Below the pieces are notes generated by a model. It was not told the origin of the DNA. It ran no database searches and worked only from the letters and a program-made list of their open reading frames with translations. A stretch of 56,693 bases of DNA from an uncultured Ramlibacter sp. (GTDB lineage Bacteria; Pseudomonadota; Gammaproteobacteria; Burkholderiales; Burkholderiaceae_C), in assembly GCF_936925435.1 (NCBI RefSeq), contig NZ_CAKZHQ010000008.1, positions 1 to 56,693 of the forward strand. The letters run 5' to 3'. The translations under genes were made by a program, and so were the position numbers. Of this stretch, positions 1 through 9,100 are shown one piece after another. How positions within the stretch are numbered: position 1 is the first letter of the stretch; every line of letters begins with the position of its first letter.

Positions 1-228
1 CCGGTGAAACATCGGGCCTCCTGCGGGGATCCAGGGGGTACGGGGGGGCTTGTCCAAGGCGAATGGTCGATAAGGGCTCAGAGATTTTTCTGCCAAAACA
101 TTCCCTTCGCTACAACTGCATCCGGTAAAGCCCCGTTTACAACTGTAACGACGGTCTATATGCTGGTGCCGCTGTGTACGCCCGGGCTCTTGGTCACGGG
201 ACTTCTTGTGGCCTCTGGGGAAGCCATC

Positions 229-537
229 GTGAAAACCCGGGTTCAGTCGTTAGCGGTGGCGTGGCTTACATGCCTGGTTGCGGCGGCATCGCCTGGCGTT
301 GCTAACGCCCATTCGGGCGGTCTTAACGGTGAGGGTTGCCACACCAACCGAAAGACAGGGGACTATCACTGCCATCGTGGCGGCGGATCAGCCTCCAGCG
401 CATCCACTGAAAAACCCTCTTCACAGACGACCCGTGAGACGCCTGCGCGTAGCGCCGGGCCCACCTGCTACACAGGCCCCCGTGGGGGCACCTACACGAT
501 CACCTCAAGCGGCCGTAAGAACTACAGCGGCTGCTAA
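229..537 (+). CDS. Small secreted YHYH-type protein
   Basis: Predicted exported protein of 102 residues from a GTG start; the frame stays open upstream to position 4, but only this start puts a signal peptide at the N-terminus. Residues 1-27 form a charged start plus a hydrophobic core ending in ANA before HSGG. Residues 28-51 contain H-S-G-G...G-C-H...Y-H-C-H-R, the Cys/His pattern of YHYH-type domains, which probably binds metal. A Ser/Thr linker follows, then a C-terminal module with GPRGGTY and a final Cys, like the GPRGG repeats of basic-adaptor-like domains. Function is unknown. It lies in the accessory block upstream of a defence-like gene pair, with no sign of a shared operon. Confidence 0.6.
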   Translation: MKTRVQSLAVAWLTCLVAAASPGVANAHSGGLNGEGCHTNRKTGDYHCHRGGGSASSASTEKPSSQTTRETPARSAGPTCYTGPRGGTYTITSSGRKNYSGC

Positions 538-581
538 GCGGTGCCTGTCATAAAAATTCACAACGAAGCAAGGAGAAGAGG

Positions 582-938
582 ATGGACGAGAAAATTTTCT
601 TTCAGGCCCCCGAAGTGCTAGTGAGCAGCTCGCGCGTCGAAATCAGCGGACAAACGTTCGCCACTCGCAACATTGGCTCAGTCAAGGTCACCGCACCAGG
701 AGTCAGCATCGTCGCGGTACTGATGCTCCTTGTCGGTGCTGCAGCGATGGCAGGCAGCGCTACGGGCGTTGGCCTTTTCTTCCTTGTCGTCGGCGCAATC
801 TGGGCGTATACAACTTGGGCGCGGCGAGAGCTCAAACTCGTCGCGGGCGGCGGCGAAGTTCTGGCACTCAAGACTACTGACCGGAATCACGTCGAGAAGA
901 TTCGATCCGCAATCGCAGAAGCGATCTCGGTGCGTTGA
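582..938 (+). CDS. DUF6232-like small membrane protein
   Basis: Protein of 118 residues. The N-terminal 35 residues are polar and contain SSRVEISGQTFATRNIGSVK, the pattern I associate with DUF6232 proteins. Two hydrophobic stretches follow at about residues 39-57 and 63-80, separated by a short Ala/Gly/Ser loop, so it probably sits in the inner membrane as a hairpin with both ends on the same side. The C-terminal 35 residues are mixed alpha/beta. An AAGGAG ribosome site lies just ahead of the ATG. No biochemical role is known to me. It is the last gene before the ATPase/DUF4435 pair but is separated from it by about 208 bases. Confidence 0.65.
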   Translation: MDEKIFFQAPEVLVSSSRVEISGQTFATRNIGSVKVTAPGVSIVAVLMLLVGAAAMAGSATGVGLFFLVVGAIWAYTTWARRELKLVAGGGEVLALKTTDRNHVEKIRSAIAEAISVR

Positions 939-1087
939 TCAACCGCGACAACCCTCCTCGGTCGGAAGTCTTTCCATCTCTGCGAAATCTGTGCAAATTC
1001 CCAAAGCCCTTTGAACCTCATCTAGAGCACGGCTTCGCAACGCAAGATCAATTGCCCCCTCAGATACTTCCTGAAAAAAGCACCAGT

Positions 1088-1120
1088 GGGTGATTGTCGG
1101 ATTCTCACCCCTGATATATG
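1088..1120 (+). promoter_or_regulatory. Candidate promoter with a dyad, upstream of the ATPase/DUF4435 pair
   Basis: GGGTGA (1088-1093) and TCACCC (1105-1110) are perfect inverted arms 11 nt apart. They overlap a possible -35 (TTGTCG, 1094-1099) and flank the path to a possible -10 (TATATG, 1115-1120; 15 nt spacer). The layout would suit an operator controlling the defence-like genes, but the promoter elements are weak. Confidence 0.25.
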
Positions 1121-1146
1121 GTCGAGGCTAGGGAATAGAAAAGCAC

Positions 1147-2679
1147 ATGGACGATTCAACTACACCAAACACACCGACCTCAGCGGGAGGCATGCCCTCG
1201 CTCGTAAAGCACTTCAGTATTGAGGGGCTGTACGGTTATAGGTCCTTGGCACTTGATTCCGAGTTTGCCGCTACTGTCTTGATTGCGAAGAACGGCTCTG
1301 GAAAAACCACCCTGCTCGGAGCCCTCGATGCGTTTCTTCAAGGGCAGTTTTCTCGCTTTGCGGGACTCGAATTTTCTGTCATTCGGTGCCGCCTCGCCGG
1401 TGTAAGCGACGAGCTTATTTTGTCCCAGAGCGACGTTGAACAACTAGTCACCATACCGGAAGGCACTGAACTTCATGCAGCCGCCGCGTATTACGAAATT
1501 GAGCCACATGTATTGCTAGAAGCCCTTCACGACGTTCATCTTCGGACCACTCGCGAGCAATTGGACAACCCCGCTTTTTACAAAATCCACGCGAAACTTG
1601 GGTACAACATTGCCAAAGCCAAGGTGGTCGTTGACAAATTGCGCCAGGAGCTTGCTGCACGGTTTCCTACCATTGAGGAGATACGGAAAAAGATTCGCGA
1701 CACGCTCGGTCCAATTGAAATCGTATATCTCCCCACCTTTCGACGCGTAGAAATGTCGCTGCCGGATATCGACGATGCTCGGACGGGGCGGCGAAAGCTC
1801 AGCATGTTGGCGAGACTAGGCCTCTCGAAAAGAGGACTGCATTCTGGGGACATTCAGTTCGGACTGGCCGACATTTCCGAGCGGCTTGCAAAGCTGCATC
1901 AAGAAATGCTCTTTCAATCCAATCAAGGATATAGAGAGATCAGTGCAAATATCATCAACGATCTGATTTCGGGAGAGTTCGACAGAGAAAACCCCAGCCT
2001 AGATCAGCGGCCGAGCCCAGAAGCCCTCAAGATATTCTTCGAGAGGGTCCAGGAAGGTCGCCAGATGGGTCCTTACGAGGTCATGCAGATTCCCGATGTG
2101 GACAGAATCTACAAGGGCACGAATCTGCCGGAAGCATCAGACAAGTTTCTCCAGTACTTTCTGGGAAAACTCAACACTGTGATGAAGAAGACTAGAGGCG
2201 TGGAAGATGTGGTTGAAGAGTTCATACGAAACTGCAATCGCTATCTCTCCGCAGACGACGAAAGCGCCACTCTAGAACCCAGCAAGCGGAAGAGCACACG
2301 AAACGACGATGACAAGCTCTTGAAGCTAGATCGACGCAGCCTAAAGGTGAGCGTTATAAGTGTGAGTACTCAACGCCCTATTCCCCTTGATGCATTGTCT
2401 TCAGGCGAGAAGCAGATGATCTCGCTCTTCGCCAGACTTTATTTGTATCCGACAAAGAAAATTGTCCTAATTGACGAGCCGGAGTTGTCCCTATCTTTGG
2501 ACTGGCAACGCAAGATACTCGTTGACATCGTCACTGCGCCTTCTTGCGTTCAAGTGATTGCGATTACCCACTCACCCTTTGTCTTCGACAATGATCTTGA
2601 TCAATTCGCGACATCGCTAAAACTTCGGCTGAACCCAATCGCTTCGCTGGACATCGACGAGGAAGATGGCAATGCATGA
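1147..2679 (+). CDS. AAA/ABC-type ATPase, AriA-like (PARIS-type system)
   Basis: Protein of 510 residues with an SMC/RecF-like ATPase built as an N-terminal Walker A half and a C-terminal signature/Walker B half. Visible motifs: Walker A A47-KNGS-G52-K53-T54, ABC signature SSGEKQ (418-423), Walker B IVLIDEPE (439-446) and the switch histidine in ITHSP (H475). The helical middle (about 100-400) would be the coiled-coil-like insert. It overlaps the DUF4435 gene by 14 bases. In known PARIS systems an ATPase of this class (AriA) holds the Toprim nuclease AriB until a phage trigger releases it, so I infer the same division of labour. The start is uncertain: the ribosome site is weak, and Met16 follows a GGGAGG only 1 nt away. 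Other ATPase-DUF4435 pairs exist, so the PARIS label is by similarity only. Confidence 0.75.
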   Translation: MDDSTTPNTPTSAGGMPSLVKHFSIEGLYGYRSLALDSEFAATVLIAKNGSGKTTLLGALDAFLQGQFSRFAGLEFSVIRCRLAGVSDELILSQSDVEQLVTIPEGTELHAAAAYYEIEPHVLLEALHDVHLRTTREQLDNPAFYKIHAKLGYNIAKAKVVVDKLRQELAARFPTIEEIRKKIRDTLGPIEIVYLPTFRRVEMSLPDIDDARTGRRKLSMLARLGLSKRGLHSGDIQFGLADISERLAKLHQEMLFQSNQGYREISANIINDLISGEFDRENPSLDQRPSPEALKIFFERVQEGRQMGPYEVMQIPDVDRIYKGTNLPEASDKFLQYFLGKLNTVMKKTRGVEDVVEEFIRNCNRYLSADDESATLEPSKRKSTRNDDDKLLKLDRRSLKVSVISVSTQRPIPLDALSSGEKQMISLFARLYLYPTKKIVLIDEPELSLSLDWQRKILVDIVTAPSCVQVIAITHSPFVFDNDLDQFATSLKLRLNPIASLDIDEEDGNA

Positions 2680-3610
2680 GGACCACGCTGCCGAGGCGGA
2701 GGATCGGTACTTGAAGGAGATGAAGGAGGCTCGCGACGTCTCCGCTGTGTTTAAGCTCAAGCTAATTTCGCTGCGTGCTTCCGACCCTCAAGTAATCGTA
2801 TTTGTGTTTGAAGGTGTTGACGACAAAAAGGTCTATTTCCATTGGGTACGAAGAATTTCCCCGGAATTGAGCTACGAGGCATTCGTATGCGGTGGTAAAG
2901 GAAAATTACTAAAGTTTCTGGCAACGCTGAGACGCGACAGAAGCAACGCGGCAAGCGGGGTCTACTTCTTCATGGACCGCGATTTTGACGACCATCGTGT
3001 GGAGGCACCCGGTCCAGAGCTCTTCATGACGCAAACATACTCATTCGAGAATGCGTTGGTAGGTGAGCAGGTTGTTGATGAACTGCTTAGAGGAGAACTC
3101 CACTGCCACGCAGAACCGGCTTGCCGCGCAGACGTAGTTGCCATCTTCCGTACACAGTACGAAGCGTTCTTAGCGTCCACGCGTGATGTCAATTTTCGAC
3201 TTTTTGTTGCCCGAAAGTTGGGCATTGAAGTAGATACGCTTCCATCCAAAATCAATCTCCTGGCGAAGGTGGAATTGGATAGCGTTGCGCCCAGCGGTGC
3301 ACCGCTTGATGAGATTGTGCCGCTTGCAACGGAGCCCTCTGAAGAACAAATGATTGAGCGTCGGCCTGAATTCGAGGCACTTGATCCGAGAACTCGTTAT
3401 CGGGGCAAATACGCTTTGCTCTTCTTTTTGCGCTGGGTGCGACTCCTGATCGCAGATCGCAATGATCCTAATAGCCACTTTTTCGCCGCATTGCAGGGAG
3501 GCGAATTCAAGGCTGGGGGTGAGGTTTCTTTAGACATGCTCGCGGTGAAGGCCGACATACCTGCCGGTCTGCAGGCTTTCGTTGGCGCAATCAGTGCGCC
3601 ACCTGGCTAG
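2666..3610 (+). CDS. DUF4435 Toprim-like protein, AriB-like (PARIS-type effector)
   Basis: Protein of 314 residues (312 if it starts at the ATG at 2672, which has GAGGA 8 nt upstream and is the better start). It carries the DUF4435 hallmarks: VFVFEGVDDKKVY with Glu49 and Asp52/Asp53, then FFMDRDFDD with Asp104/Asp106, then YSFENALV (125-132), the usual YSxEN motif. The Glu and the DxD are the acidic residues expected to bind metal in a Toprim fold. In PARIS, AriB is the toxic nuclease, reported to act on host tRNA after release from AriA. The tight overlap with the ATPase gene implies coupled translation and a complex. Like its partner it is visibly poorer in G+C than the flanking chromosome, consistent with transfer. 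Confidence 0.78.
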   Translation: MAMHEDHAAEAEDRYLKEMKEARDVSAVFKLKLISLRASDPQVIVFVFEGVDDKKVYFHWVRRISPELSYEAFVCGGKGKLLKFLATLRRDRSNAASGVYFFMDRDFDDHRVEAPGPELFMTQTYSFENALVGEQVVDELLRGELHCHAEPACRADVVAIFRTQYEAFLASTRDVNFRLFVARKLGIEVDTLPSKINLLAKVELDSVAPSGAPLDEIVPLATEPSEEQMIERRPEFEALDPRTRYRGKYALLFFLRWVRLLIADRNDPNSHFFAALQGGEFKAGGEVSLDMLAVKADIPAGLQAFVGAISAPPG

Positions 3611-3820
3611 CTTCGGGCATCGCGCCGGCGGCCACGGCCTCTTGGTCCGCAAAGCGGGTACCATCAATGGTGTGTCACCGGCTTGTATCACTTGGAGCTT
3701 GTGAATTCTCCTAAGCCGTTGATTTCATTGGGTTTTCTCAACCAGTTGGCAGCGGTAAGGCTCGTCAACCTTTCATTCTTTGTGTGGGGCCCGCGCGGCA
3801 CGCAGCCCCCACACGCCGCA

Positions 3821-3838
3821 GCCGGACCGAAGTCCGGC
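3821..3838 (-). terminator. Stem-loop with UUCG tetraloop after the EF-hand-like gene
   Basis: GCCGGAC (3821-3827) and GTCCGGC (3832-3838) form a perfect 7-bp stem. Read on the minus strand the loop is TTCG closed by C-G, an extra-stable tetraloop. It lies 15 bases past the stop of the minus-strand gene ending at 3853. No T-run follows, so termination is probable but unproven. Confidence 0.5.
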
Positions 3839-3852
3839 GTGCGCTTTCCTCC

Positions 3853-4200
3853 TCAGCCGTTCTTGCGCTTCCAGCTCGCGTACGCCTCGTCCATGCGCGA
3901 GCGGCGGCCAGCGTCGCTGCCATCAGTCTGGCTGGCGGGCGCCGCGCCCATGGAACGCGTGTCACCGGCGCGGACGGCGGCTTTTCCGCTTTCTTCCGGG
4001 TGCGTGATGCTGCGCACGCCCTTGGTGAACGTGTGGCCGGCATCGGCAGCAATGCCCTTGGCCTGGCGGCCCGTGTCGCGCGCAGCCTCGCCGACACTCA
4101 CATTGCCATCGCGGTTCTCGTCGGCCCCGGCGGCTTGGGTCACGAGGGGGGCGCCACAGGCCAGCAGCGCGGCCAGGGCAATGGGGGTGAATTTCTTCAT
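3853..4200 (-). CDS. Exported protein with an EF-hand-like loop
   Basis: Protein of 115 residues. Residues 1-23 are a clear signal peptide (MKKF then Ala/Leu-rich core, TQA). Right after it lies a canonical 12-residue calcium loop: D27-E-N29-R-D31-G-N33-V-S-V-G-E38, with Asp/Asn/Asp/Asn at positions 1, 3, 5, 7 and Glu at 12. The rest is Ala/Gly/Arg-rich and probably disordered, ending in a Lys/Arg-rich tail. A single EF-hand suggests a calcium-binding periplasmic protein that would have to dimerise. GGAG lies just upstream of the ATG and a UUCG hairpin follows the stop. It is a single-gene unit at the start of the GC-rich chromosome. Function is unknown. Confidence 0.7.
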   Translation of the reverse strand: MKKFTPIALAALLACGAPLVTQAAGADENRDGNVSVGEAARDTGRQAKGIAADAGHTFTKGVRSITHPEESGKAAVRAGDTRSMGAAPASQTDGSDAGRRSRMDEAYASWKRKNG

Positions 4201-4439
4201 GGCAGTTCTCCTTCAACAAAAGATGTCTTGCCATGACATCCCGATCCGCCGCGCAGCCTTGTCGGACAGGCCCGCGAGGCCGCGTCAGCGTCCTGACCCG
4301 GCCTGTTCGGGCCGCTGTGCCTTCCTGGCAACGCCAAAGCTGTGCACAAGGGCACAAGACCCTGCTCCCAACCCAGCCGTCCGCTGCAAGCGCAGGCCGC
4401 GTGGCTTAGCATTGGCCCAACACCTGAGCAGTTCGCACC

Positions 4440-4850
4440 ATGACCTTCAGCACCACCATCCACCGGGTCACCGACCGTGTCGAGGTGCGCGTGGCCGGGC
4501 CGGCGGCGATCAGGGATTTCGTCGATCTGATCCAGGCCATGGCGCAGGAGACCAGCTACTGGTCCGACACCCGCCTGCTGGTCGACCTGCGCCGGATCGA
4601 GGGGCGGCTCAGCCCCGAGGAGCAGGTGTTCATCGGCGAGATGGTGGCGCACAGCCTGTCGCACCTGGACAAGGTGGCCTCGGTGGTCAAGGCCGAGGAG
4701 ATCACCCGCAACAGCGAACGGGCGGCCCAGGAGCTGGGCGCTCGGCTGCGCGTGTTCGACTCCGAAGACGAAGCCCTGGAGTGGCTGGGCTCGGACTCCG
4801 CCATCGCCGGCCTCTACACCCGCGACTCGGTCAAGCCGCCGCCGGTCTGA
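4440..4850 (+). CDS. SpoIIAA-like (STAS-type) protein
   Basis: Cytoplasmic protein of 136 residues. It starts with a beta-strand pair (TFSTTIHRVTDRVEVRVAGP), then an amphipathic helix, then the strand RLLVDLRRIEG (about residues 44-54) in the place where STAS/SpoIIAA-like domains carry their phosphate-site strand. It ends with VFDSEDEALEWLG, typical of the last helix of SpoIIAA-like proteins. Members are usually small stand-alone domains of unknown partner. It converges with the flavoprotein gene, leaving 12 bases between stops. No anti-sigma or kinase gene is adjacent. Confidence 0.6.
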   Translation: MTFSTTIHRVTDRVEVRVAGPAAIRDFVDLIQAMAQETSYWSDTRLLVDLRRIEGRLSPEEQVFIGEMVAHSLSHLDKVASVVKAEEITRNSERAAQELGARLRVFDSEDEALEWLGSDSAIAGLYTRDSVKPPPV

Positions 4851-4862
4851 GCCGCGGCCTCC

Positions 4863-6107
4863 TCAAAGCCCCAAGTGCGCAAGCGCGCCCAGCGCCGCTT
4901 GCCGGCCGCTGGCAAAGCAGGCGGTCAGCAGGTAGCCGCCGGTGGGCGCCTCCCAGTCCAGCATCTCGCCGGCGCAGAACACACCCGGCAGGCTGGTCAG
5001 CATCAGGCCCTGGTCCATGGCCTCGAAGCGCACGCCGCCGGCACTGCTGATCGCCTCGTCCACCGGCCTGGCCGCCGCCAGCCTCACCGGCAAGGCCTTG
5101 ATGGCCGCGGCCAGTTGCGCCGCATCGTGCATGGCTTCGGCGGGCAGCAATTCATGCAGCAAGGCCAGCTTGATGCCCTCGAGCGCCAGGCGGCTTTTCA
5201 GGTGGCTGGACAGGGAGCGCGAGCCGCGCGGGTGCGCCACCTCGGCCAGCACCTGGTCGGCGGTCTTGCCCGGCAGCAGGTCGAGCTCGAACACCGCACT
5301 GCCCTGCTGCGCGATCGCGTCGCGCAACAGCGCCGAAGCCGCATAGACCAGGCTGCCTTCGACCCCGCCAGCCGTGGCGACGAACTCGCCCTTGCGCCGG
5401 AACAGTTCGCTGCCATCGGCCGCGCGCACGGCGATGGCCACCGACTTGAAGGGCTGGCCGGCAAAGCGCTCGCTGAAGTAGGCGCTCCAGCCGCCCTCCA
5501 CATCGAAGCCGCAGTTGGCCGGCAGCAGCGGGGCCACGTCGACGCCGCGCTCTTGCAGCAGCGGCAGCCAGGCGCCGTCCGATCCCAGCCGGGCCCAGCT
5601 GGCGCCGCCCAGCGCCAGCAGCAGCGCATCGCCAGGCCTTGTCACCTCCCCCTGCGGTGTGGCAAAGCGCGGCTGGCTGGCATCGTCCCAGCCGGTCCAG
5701 CGGTGCCGCATGTGAAAGCGCACGCCGGCACTGCGCAGGCGCTGCAGCCAGGCGCGCAGCAAGGGCGCGGCCTTCATGTCCTGCGGGAAGACGCGGCCCG
5801 AGCTGCCGACGAAGGTGGCGACACCCAGGCCCTGCGCCCATTCGCGCAGCTGCTGCGCGCCGAAGCTGCGCAGCAGCGGCTCGATCTGCGCTTGCCGCGC
5901 GCCGTAGCGTGAGACAAAGGCCTCGAAGGGTTCGGAGTGGGTGAGGTTCAGGCCGCCCTTGCCGGCCAGCAGGAACTTGCGGCCGACTGAAGGCATGGCG
6001 TCGTACACGTCGACCTGCAGGCCGGCGGCGGACAGCACCTGGGCCGCCATCAGGCCGGCCGGGCCGGCACCGACGATGGCTACGCACTTTGCGCTTGGAG
6101 TGCTCAT
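4863..6107 (-). CDS. HI0933/YhiN-family FAD flavoprotein (TIGR03862 type)
   Basis: Protein of 414 residues from the ATG at 6107; the open frame runs further upstream but that part overlaps the helicase gene. The N-terminus has a dinucleotide-binding motif, VAIVGAGPAGLMAA (GxGxxG at 13-18), and then the HI0933-family signature GRKFLLAGKGGLNLTHSE around residues 41-58. The C-terminus carries GVFCAGEMLDWEAPTGGYLL, the second FAD contact of this family. The reaction is unknown; it is assigned as an NAD(P)/FAD-dependent oxidoreductase by fold only. Its start overlaps the stop of the AddA-like gene in an ATGA, so the two are translationally coupled. Confidence 0.85.
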   Translation of the reverse strand: MSTPSAKCVAIVGAGPAGLMAAQVLSAAGLQVDVYDAMPSVGRKFLLAGKGGLNLTHSEPFEAFVSRYGARQAQIEPLLRSFGAQQLREWAQGLGVATFVGSSGRVFPQDMKAAPLLRAWLQRLRSAGVRFHMRHRWTGWDDASQPRFATPQGEVTRPGDALLLALGGASWARLGSDGAWLPLLQERGVDVAPLLPANCGFDVEGGWSAYFSERFAGQPFKSVAIAVRAADGSELFRRKGEFVATAGGVEGSLVYAASALLRDAIAQQGSAVFELDLLPGKTADQVLAEVAHPRGSRSLSSHLKSRLALEGIKLALLHELLPAEAMHDAAQLAAAIKALPVRLAAARPVDEAISSAGGVRFEAMDQGLMLTSLPGVFCAGEMLDWEAPTGGYLLTACFASGRQAALGALAHLGL

Positions 6108-9100
6108 TCGACCTCCACCAGCCGGCCCTGGCCGGTGAGGAAGGCGGCCTTGACCGCCGCGCCAGGATAGGCCAGACCCACGGCCACGCGGTAGCGTCGC
6201 ATCTGGGCCAGCAAGGCTGCATCGCGCTCGGGCCGCGAGGCCGACTTGTAGTCCAGCACCCACCACTGACCGCCGCGCCGCACCAACCGGTCCAGCCGCA
6301 GCAACTCGCCCTCATGGAACAGTTCCACCTCGTTGCCCTGCCAGTCGACCTCGCGCCCATCCCAGGCCCAGGCGCCCTCGCCCGCCAGGATGCGAGAGGC
6401 CATGGCTGCGGCCTGCTGCATGGGGCCGGCCTCCAGCTTGAACTCGCGGGCCACACGCTGGAGCTGCGCCTCGGTCCAGGCCGCGCCAGTGCGCGTTTCC
6501 AGCAGGCTGTGCATGGCCTGTCCGAACAGGGCCTCGTCGGATGGAATCTCGCTTGCTACTGTTTCAATAGCATCCTGGGCATGTTTCACGGGGGGTAGAG
6601 GCACAAAAAGCATTTCAAATGGGGCGCAAGCCTGGGCTTGCGCGGGGTTGGCAGCAGCGGCCGCCGCAGGCTCCAGCGGTGCGCACAGCAGCGCCAGCCG
6701 CTGCCACCAGCTGGCTTCGGCCGCGATGTGCGGCTGGACGGAGGACAGTACCAGTTGTTGCCTGGCCCGGGTCATGGCCACGTAAAGCGCGTTGAGTTCC
6801 TCGCGCTGGCGCGCCGTACGCTCCACCGCCAGCGCCTCGGCGCTGCAGGCCGGCGGCCGGCTCTCGCTGGCGATGAAGGCAAAGCGCCAGGGCGCGGGTG
6901 CCTCGCCCGGCCACTCGACGATCACGCCCATGGTCTCGCTGCGCGCCGGCGGGCCATCGGTGTCCAGCAGCAGGACGATGGGCGCCTCCAGGCCCTTGGC
7001 ACCGTGCACGGTGAGCAGGCGCACGGCCGCGGCATCGGCCAGCACCGGCGCGCGCACGCCGCCGGCCTTGAGGGCCCGCACGAAGGCATACGGCGTGCCA
7101 TAGCGCGCGCCATCGACCTGCAGCGCCGCGCCCAGCAGCGCGCGCAGGTTGGCCAGTACCGAGGCACGCAGAGGTGCTGGCGCGGCCTGGGCAAACCGCG
7201 CCAGCACATCGCCCTGGTGGTAGACCGCTTCCAGCGCATCGTGCGGCGGCAGCGTGTCGACCAGCTGTTTCCAGCGCAGCAAGATGGCGCCCAGGCCCGC
7301 CAGCGCCTCGGGCAATTGCTCGCCCTGCTGCAGCAGCTCGAACCAGGTGGTGGGTCGGTTCTCATGGCGGGCCCGCCGCGCCAGCAGGGCCAGCTGCACC
7401 AGGTCGTCGTCGTGGATGCCAAACAGCGGCGACTTCAGGGCGCGTGCCAGCGACAGGTCGTGCGCGGGCGAGACCAGCACGTCCAGCAGTGCGACCAGGT
7501 CCTGCACCTCGGGCGCCTCGCCCAGCTCGTTCTTCTCGGGCTGCTGGGCCGGGATGCGCAGCGCGCGCAATTGCTGCTCCATCAGCGCCAGGCGGTCGCG
7601 CTTGCGCGCCAGCACCATGAAGTCGCCCGGTTTCGCGCCCTGCGCAATCCGGCCGGCAAGCCACTGCGCGGCCTGGCGGCATTCCAGCGCCACCAGCTTT
7701 TCCTCGGGCAGCTCGCGCGGCTGGGTCAGGCTGTCGCGCCAGCCCAGCGGCTCGGGGCCCGCCGGCGCGGCGCGGGGCGCGCGCTCGATTTGCGGCAGGC
7801 ACTGCACCACGCCGGGCAGCGTCGACTCCGTGGTGTGCGGCCGGAAGCCCTCGTACTGGCCGGCCTCTTGCGCGGCCAGCATCACCTCGTTGACCACGGC
7901 CATCAGCTCGGGTGCGTTGCGGTGCGTGTGGTCGCAGCTGAGCAGGTCGCCGCCCAGGCCCTCGACCACGAAGCCTTGGGCGGCGCGAAACACCTGGGGC
8001 TCGGCACGGCGGAAGCGGTAAATGCTCTGCTTGGGGTCGCCGACGATGAAAACGCTGGGTGCGTTGCCTGCGCCGGCATAGCCGGACAGCCAGGCGTTGA
8101 GCGCCTGCCATTGCAGCGGGTTGGTGTCCTGGAACTCGTCGATCAGCAGGTGGCGGATGCGCGCATCGAGCCGCTCCTGCACCCAGCCCGAGAGCACCGG
8201 ATCGGACAGCATCACCAGCGCGGCGCGCTCCACGTCGTTCATGTCGACCCAGCCGCGCTCGCGCTTGAGCGCGGCGAATTGCTCCATCAGCAGCCGCGCC
8301 AGCCGCGCCATGCGCTGCTGGTGCAGCCAGGCGGCGTGCTGCTCGCCGGCTGCCCCGATGCGCAGCACGAGCTCCTGGGCCTGGCGCACCTGTTCGATGC
8401 CGGCGAGCTTGTCGCTGAACTTGCGCGGCTCGCCCTTTTGCGTCAGCAGTGCATCGATCGCGGCCTGCAGCAGGCCATCGCTCAAGGCCTGCTCCAGTTC
8501 CACGCCCTTGGCGGAGAAGGTGGTCTGCGAGGCCCGGCCCAACGCGCTGGCCGCCGCGGCCAGGCGCTGCCAGACCGCGCCGCGCGTGCGCAGCAAATCA
8601 GCAGGCTCGGCCACACCGGTGAACTCGGGGAAGACCTCGTCCCAGGGCTTGACCGACGCCTGGACCACGCCATGGGCGTCGGCCAGGCCGAACTCCACCC
8701 GCTTGGCCAGCGCCGCCAGCAAGCCCTTCTGGGTCATGGAGCGGCCATGCGCTGCCACGCTGGCCTCGAAATCCAATCGCGCCTCGGACTGCGCTGCCAC
8801 CGCCGTGTGGAAGCGCCGCCAGACCAGGGCAATGGCCTCGCTGTCGTCTTCCAGAAGCTCGTAGTTGGCCGGCAGGCCCAACTGCTCCAGCACCTGCAGC
8901 GGCGCGCTGCGCAGCAGGGCGGCAAACCAGCTGTGGAAGGTGCGCACCTGCACAGGCCGGCCGGTGGCGAGCAGGGTCTGGTAGAGGTTTTGTAGCGCTG
9001 CAACCAGCTCCGGTGCGGGCTCCGGGCCGATTCCCCTCTGGATCAGGGCCTGGCGCAAGGTCTCGGGCGAGGCCTGGGCGAAGTCCTCCAGCCATTCGTA

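Noticed and set aside
1147..3610. Gabija or an OLD-family two-gene system
   Set aside because: The Toprim-like part is a separate DUF4435 protein and no UvrD-type partner is present; the ATPase ends after its Walker B/His-switch half.
3718..3742. GTTGA...TCAAC as a terminator of the DUF4435 gene
   Set aside because: The arms are only 5 bp with a 15-nt loop and no T-run after them.
4222..4240. GATGTC / GACATC dyad with one Pho-like 7-mer (ATGTCAT on the minus strand)
   Set aside because: The second slot at 11-bp spacing (AGACATC) does not match, so it is at most half a Pho box. The gene behind it has no link to phosphate.
3683..5050. Long plus-strand frame (455 codons) across two genes
   Set aside because: It runs antisense to the EF-hand-like gene and out of frame through the SpoIIAA-like gene. 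Its composition (Pro/Arg/Ala-rich) is that of a GC-rich shadow frame.
6638..8995. 785-codon plus-strand frame antisense to the AddA-like gene
   Set aside because: Gln/Ala/Arg/His-rich low-complexity translation with no motif, fully opposite a gene with all helicase motifs.
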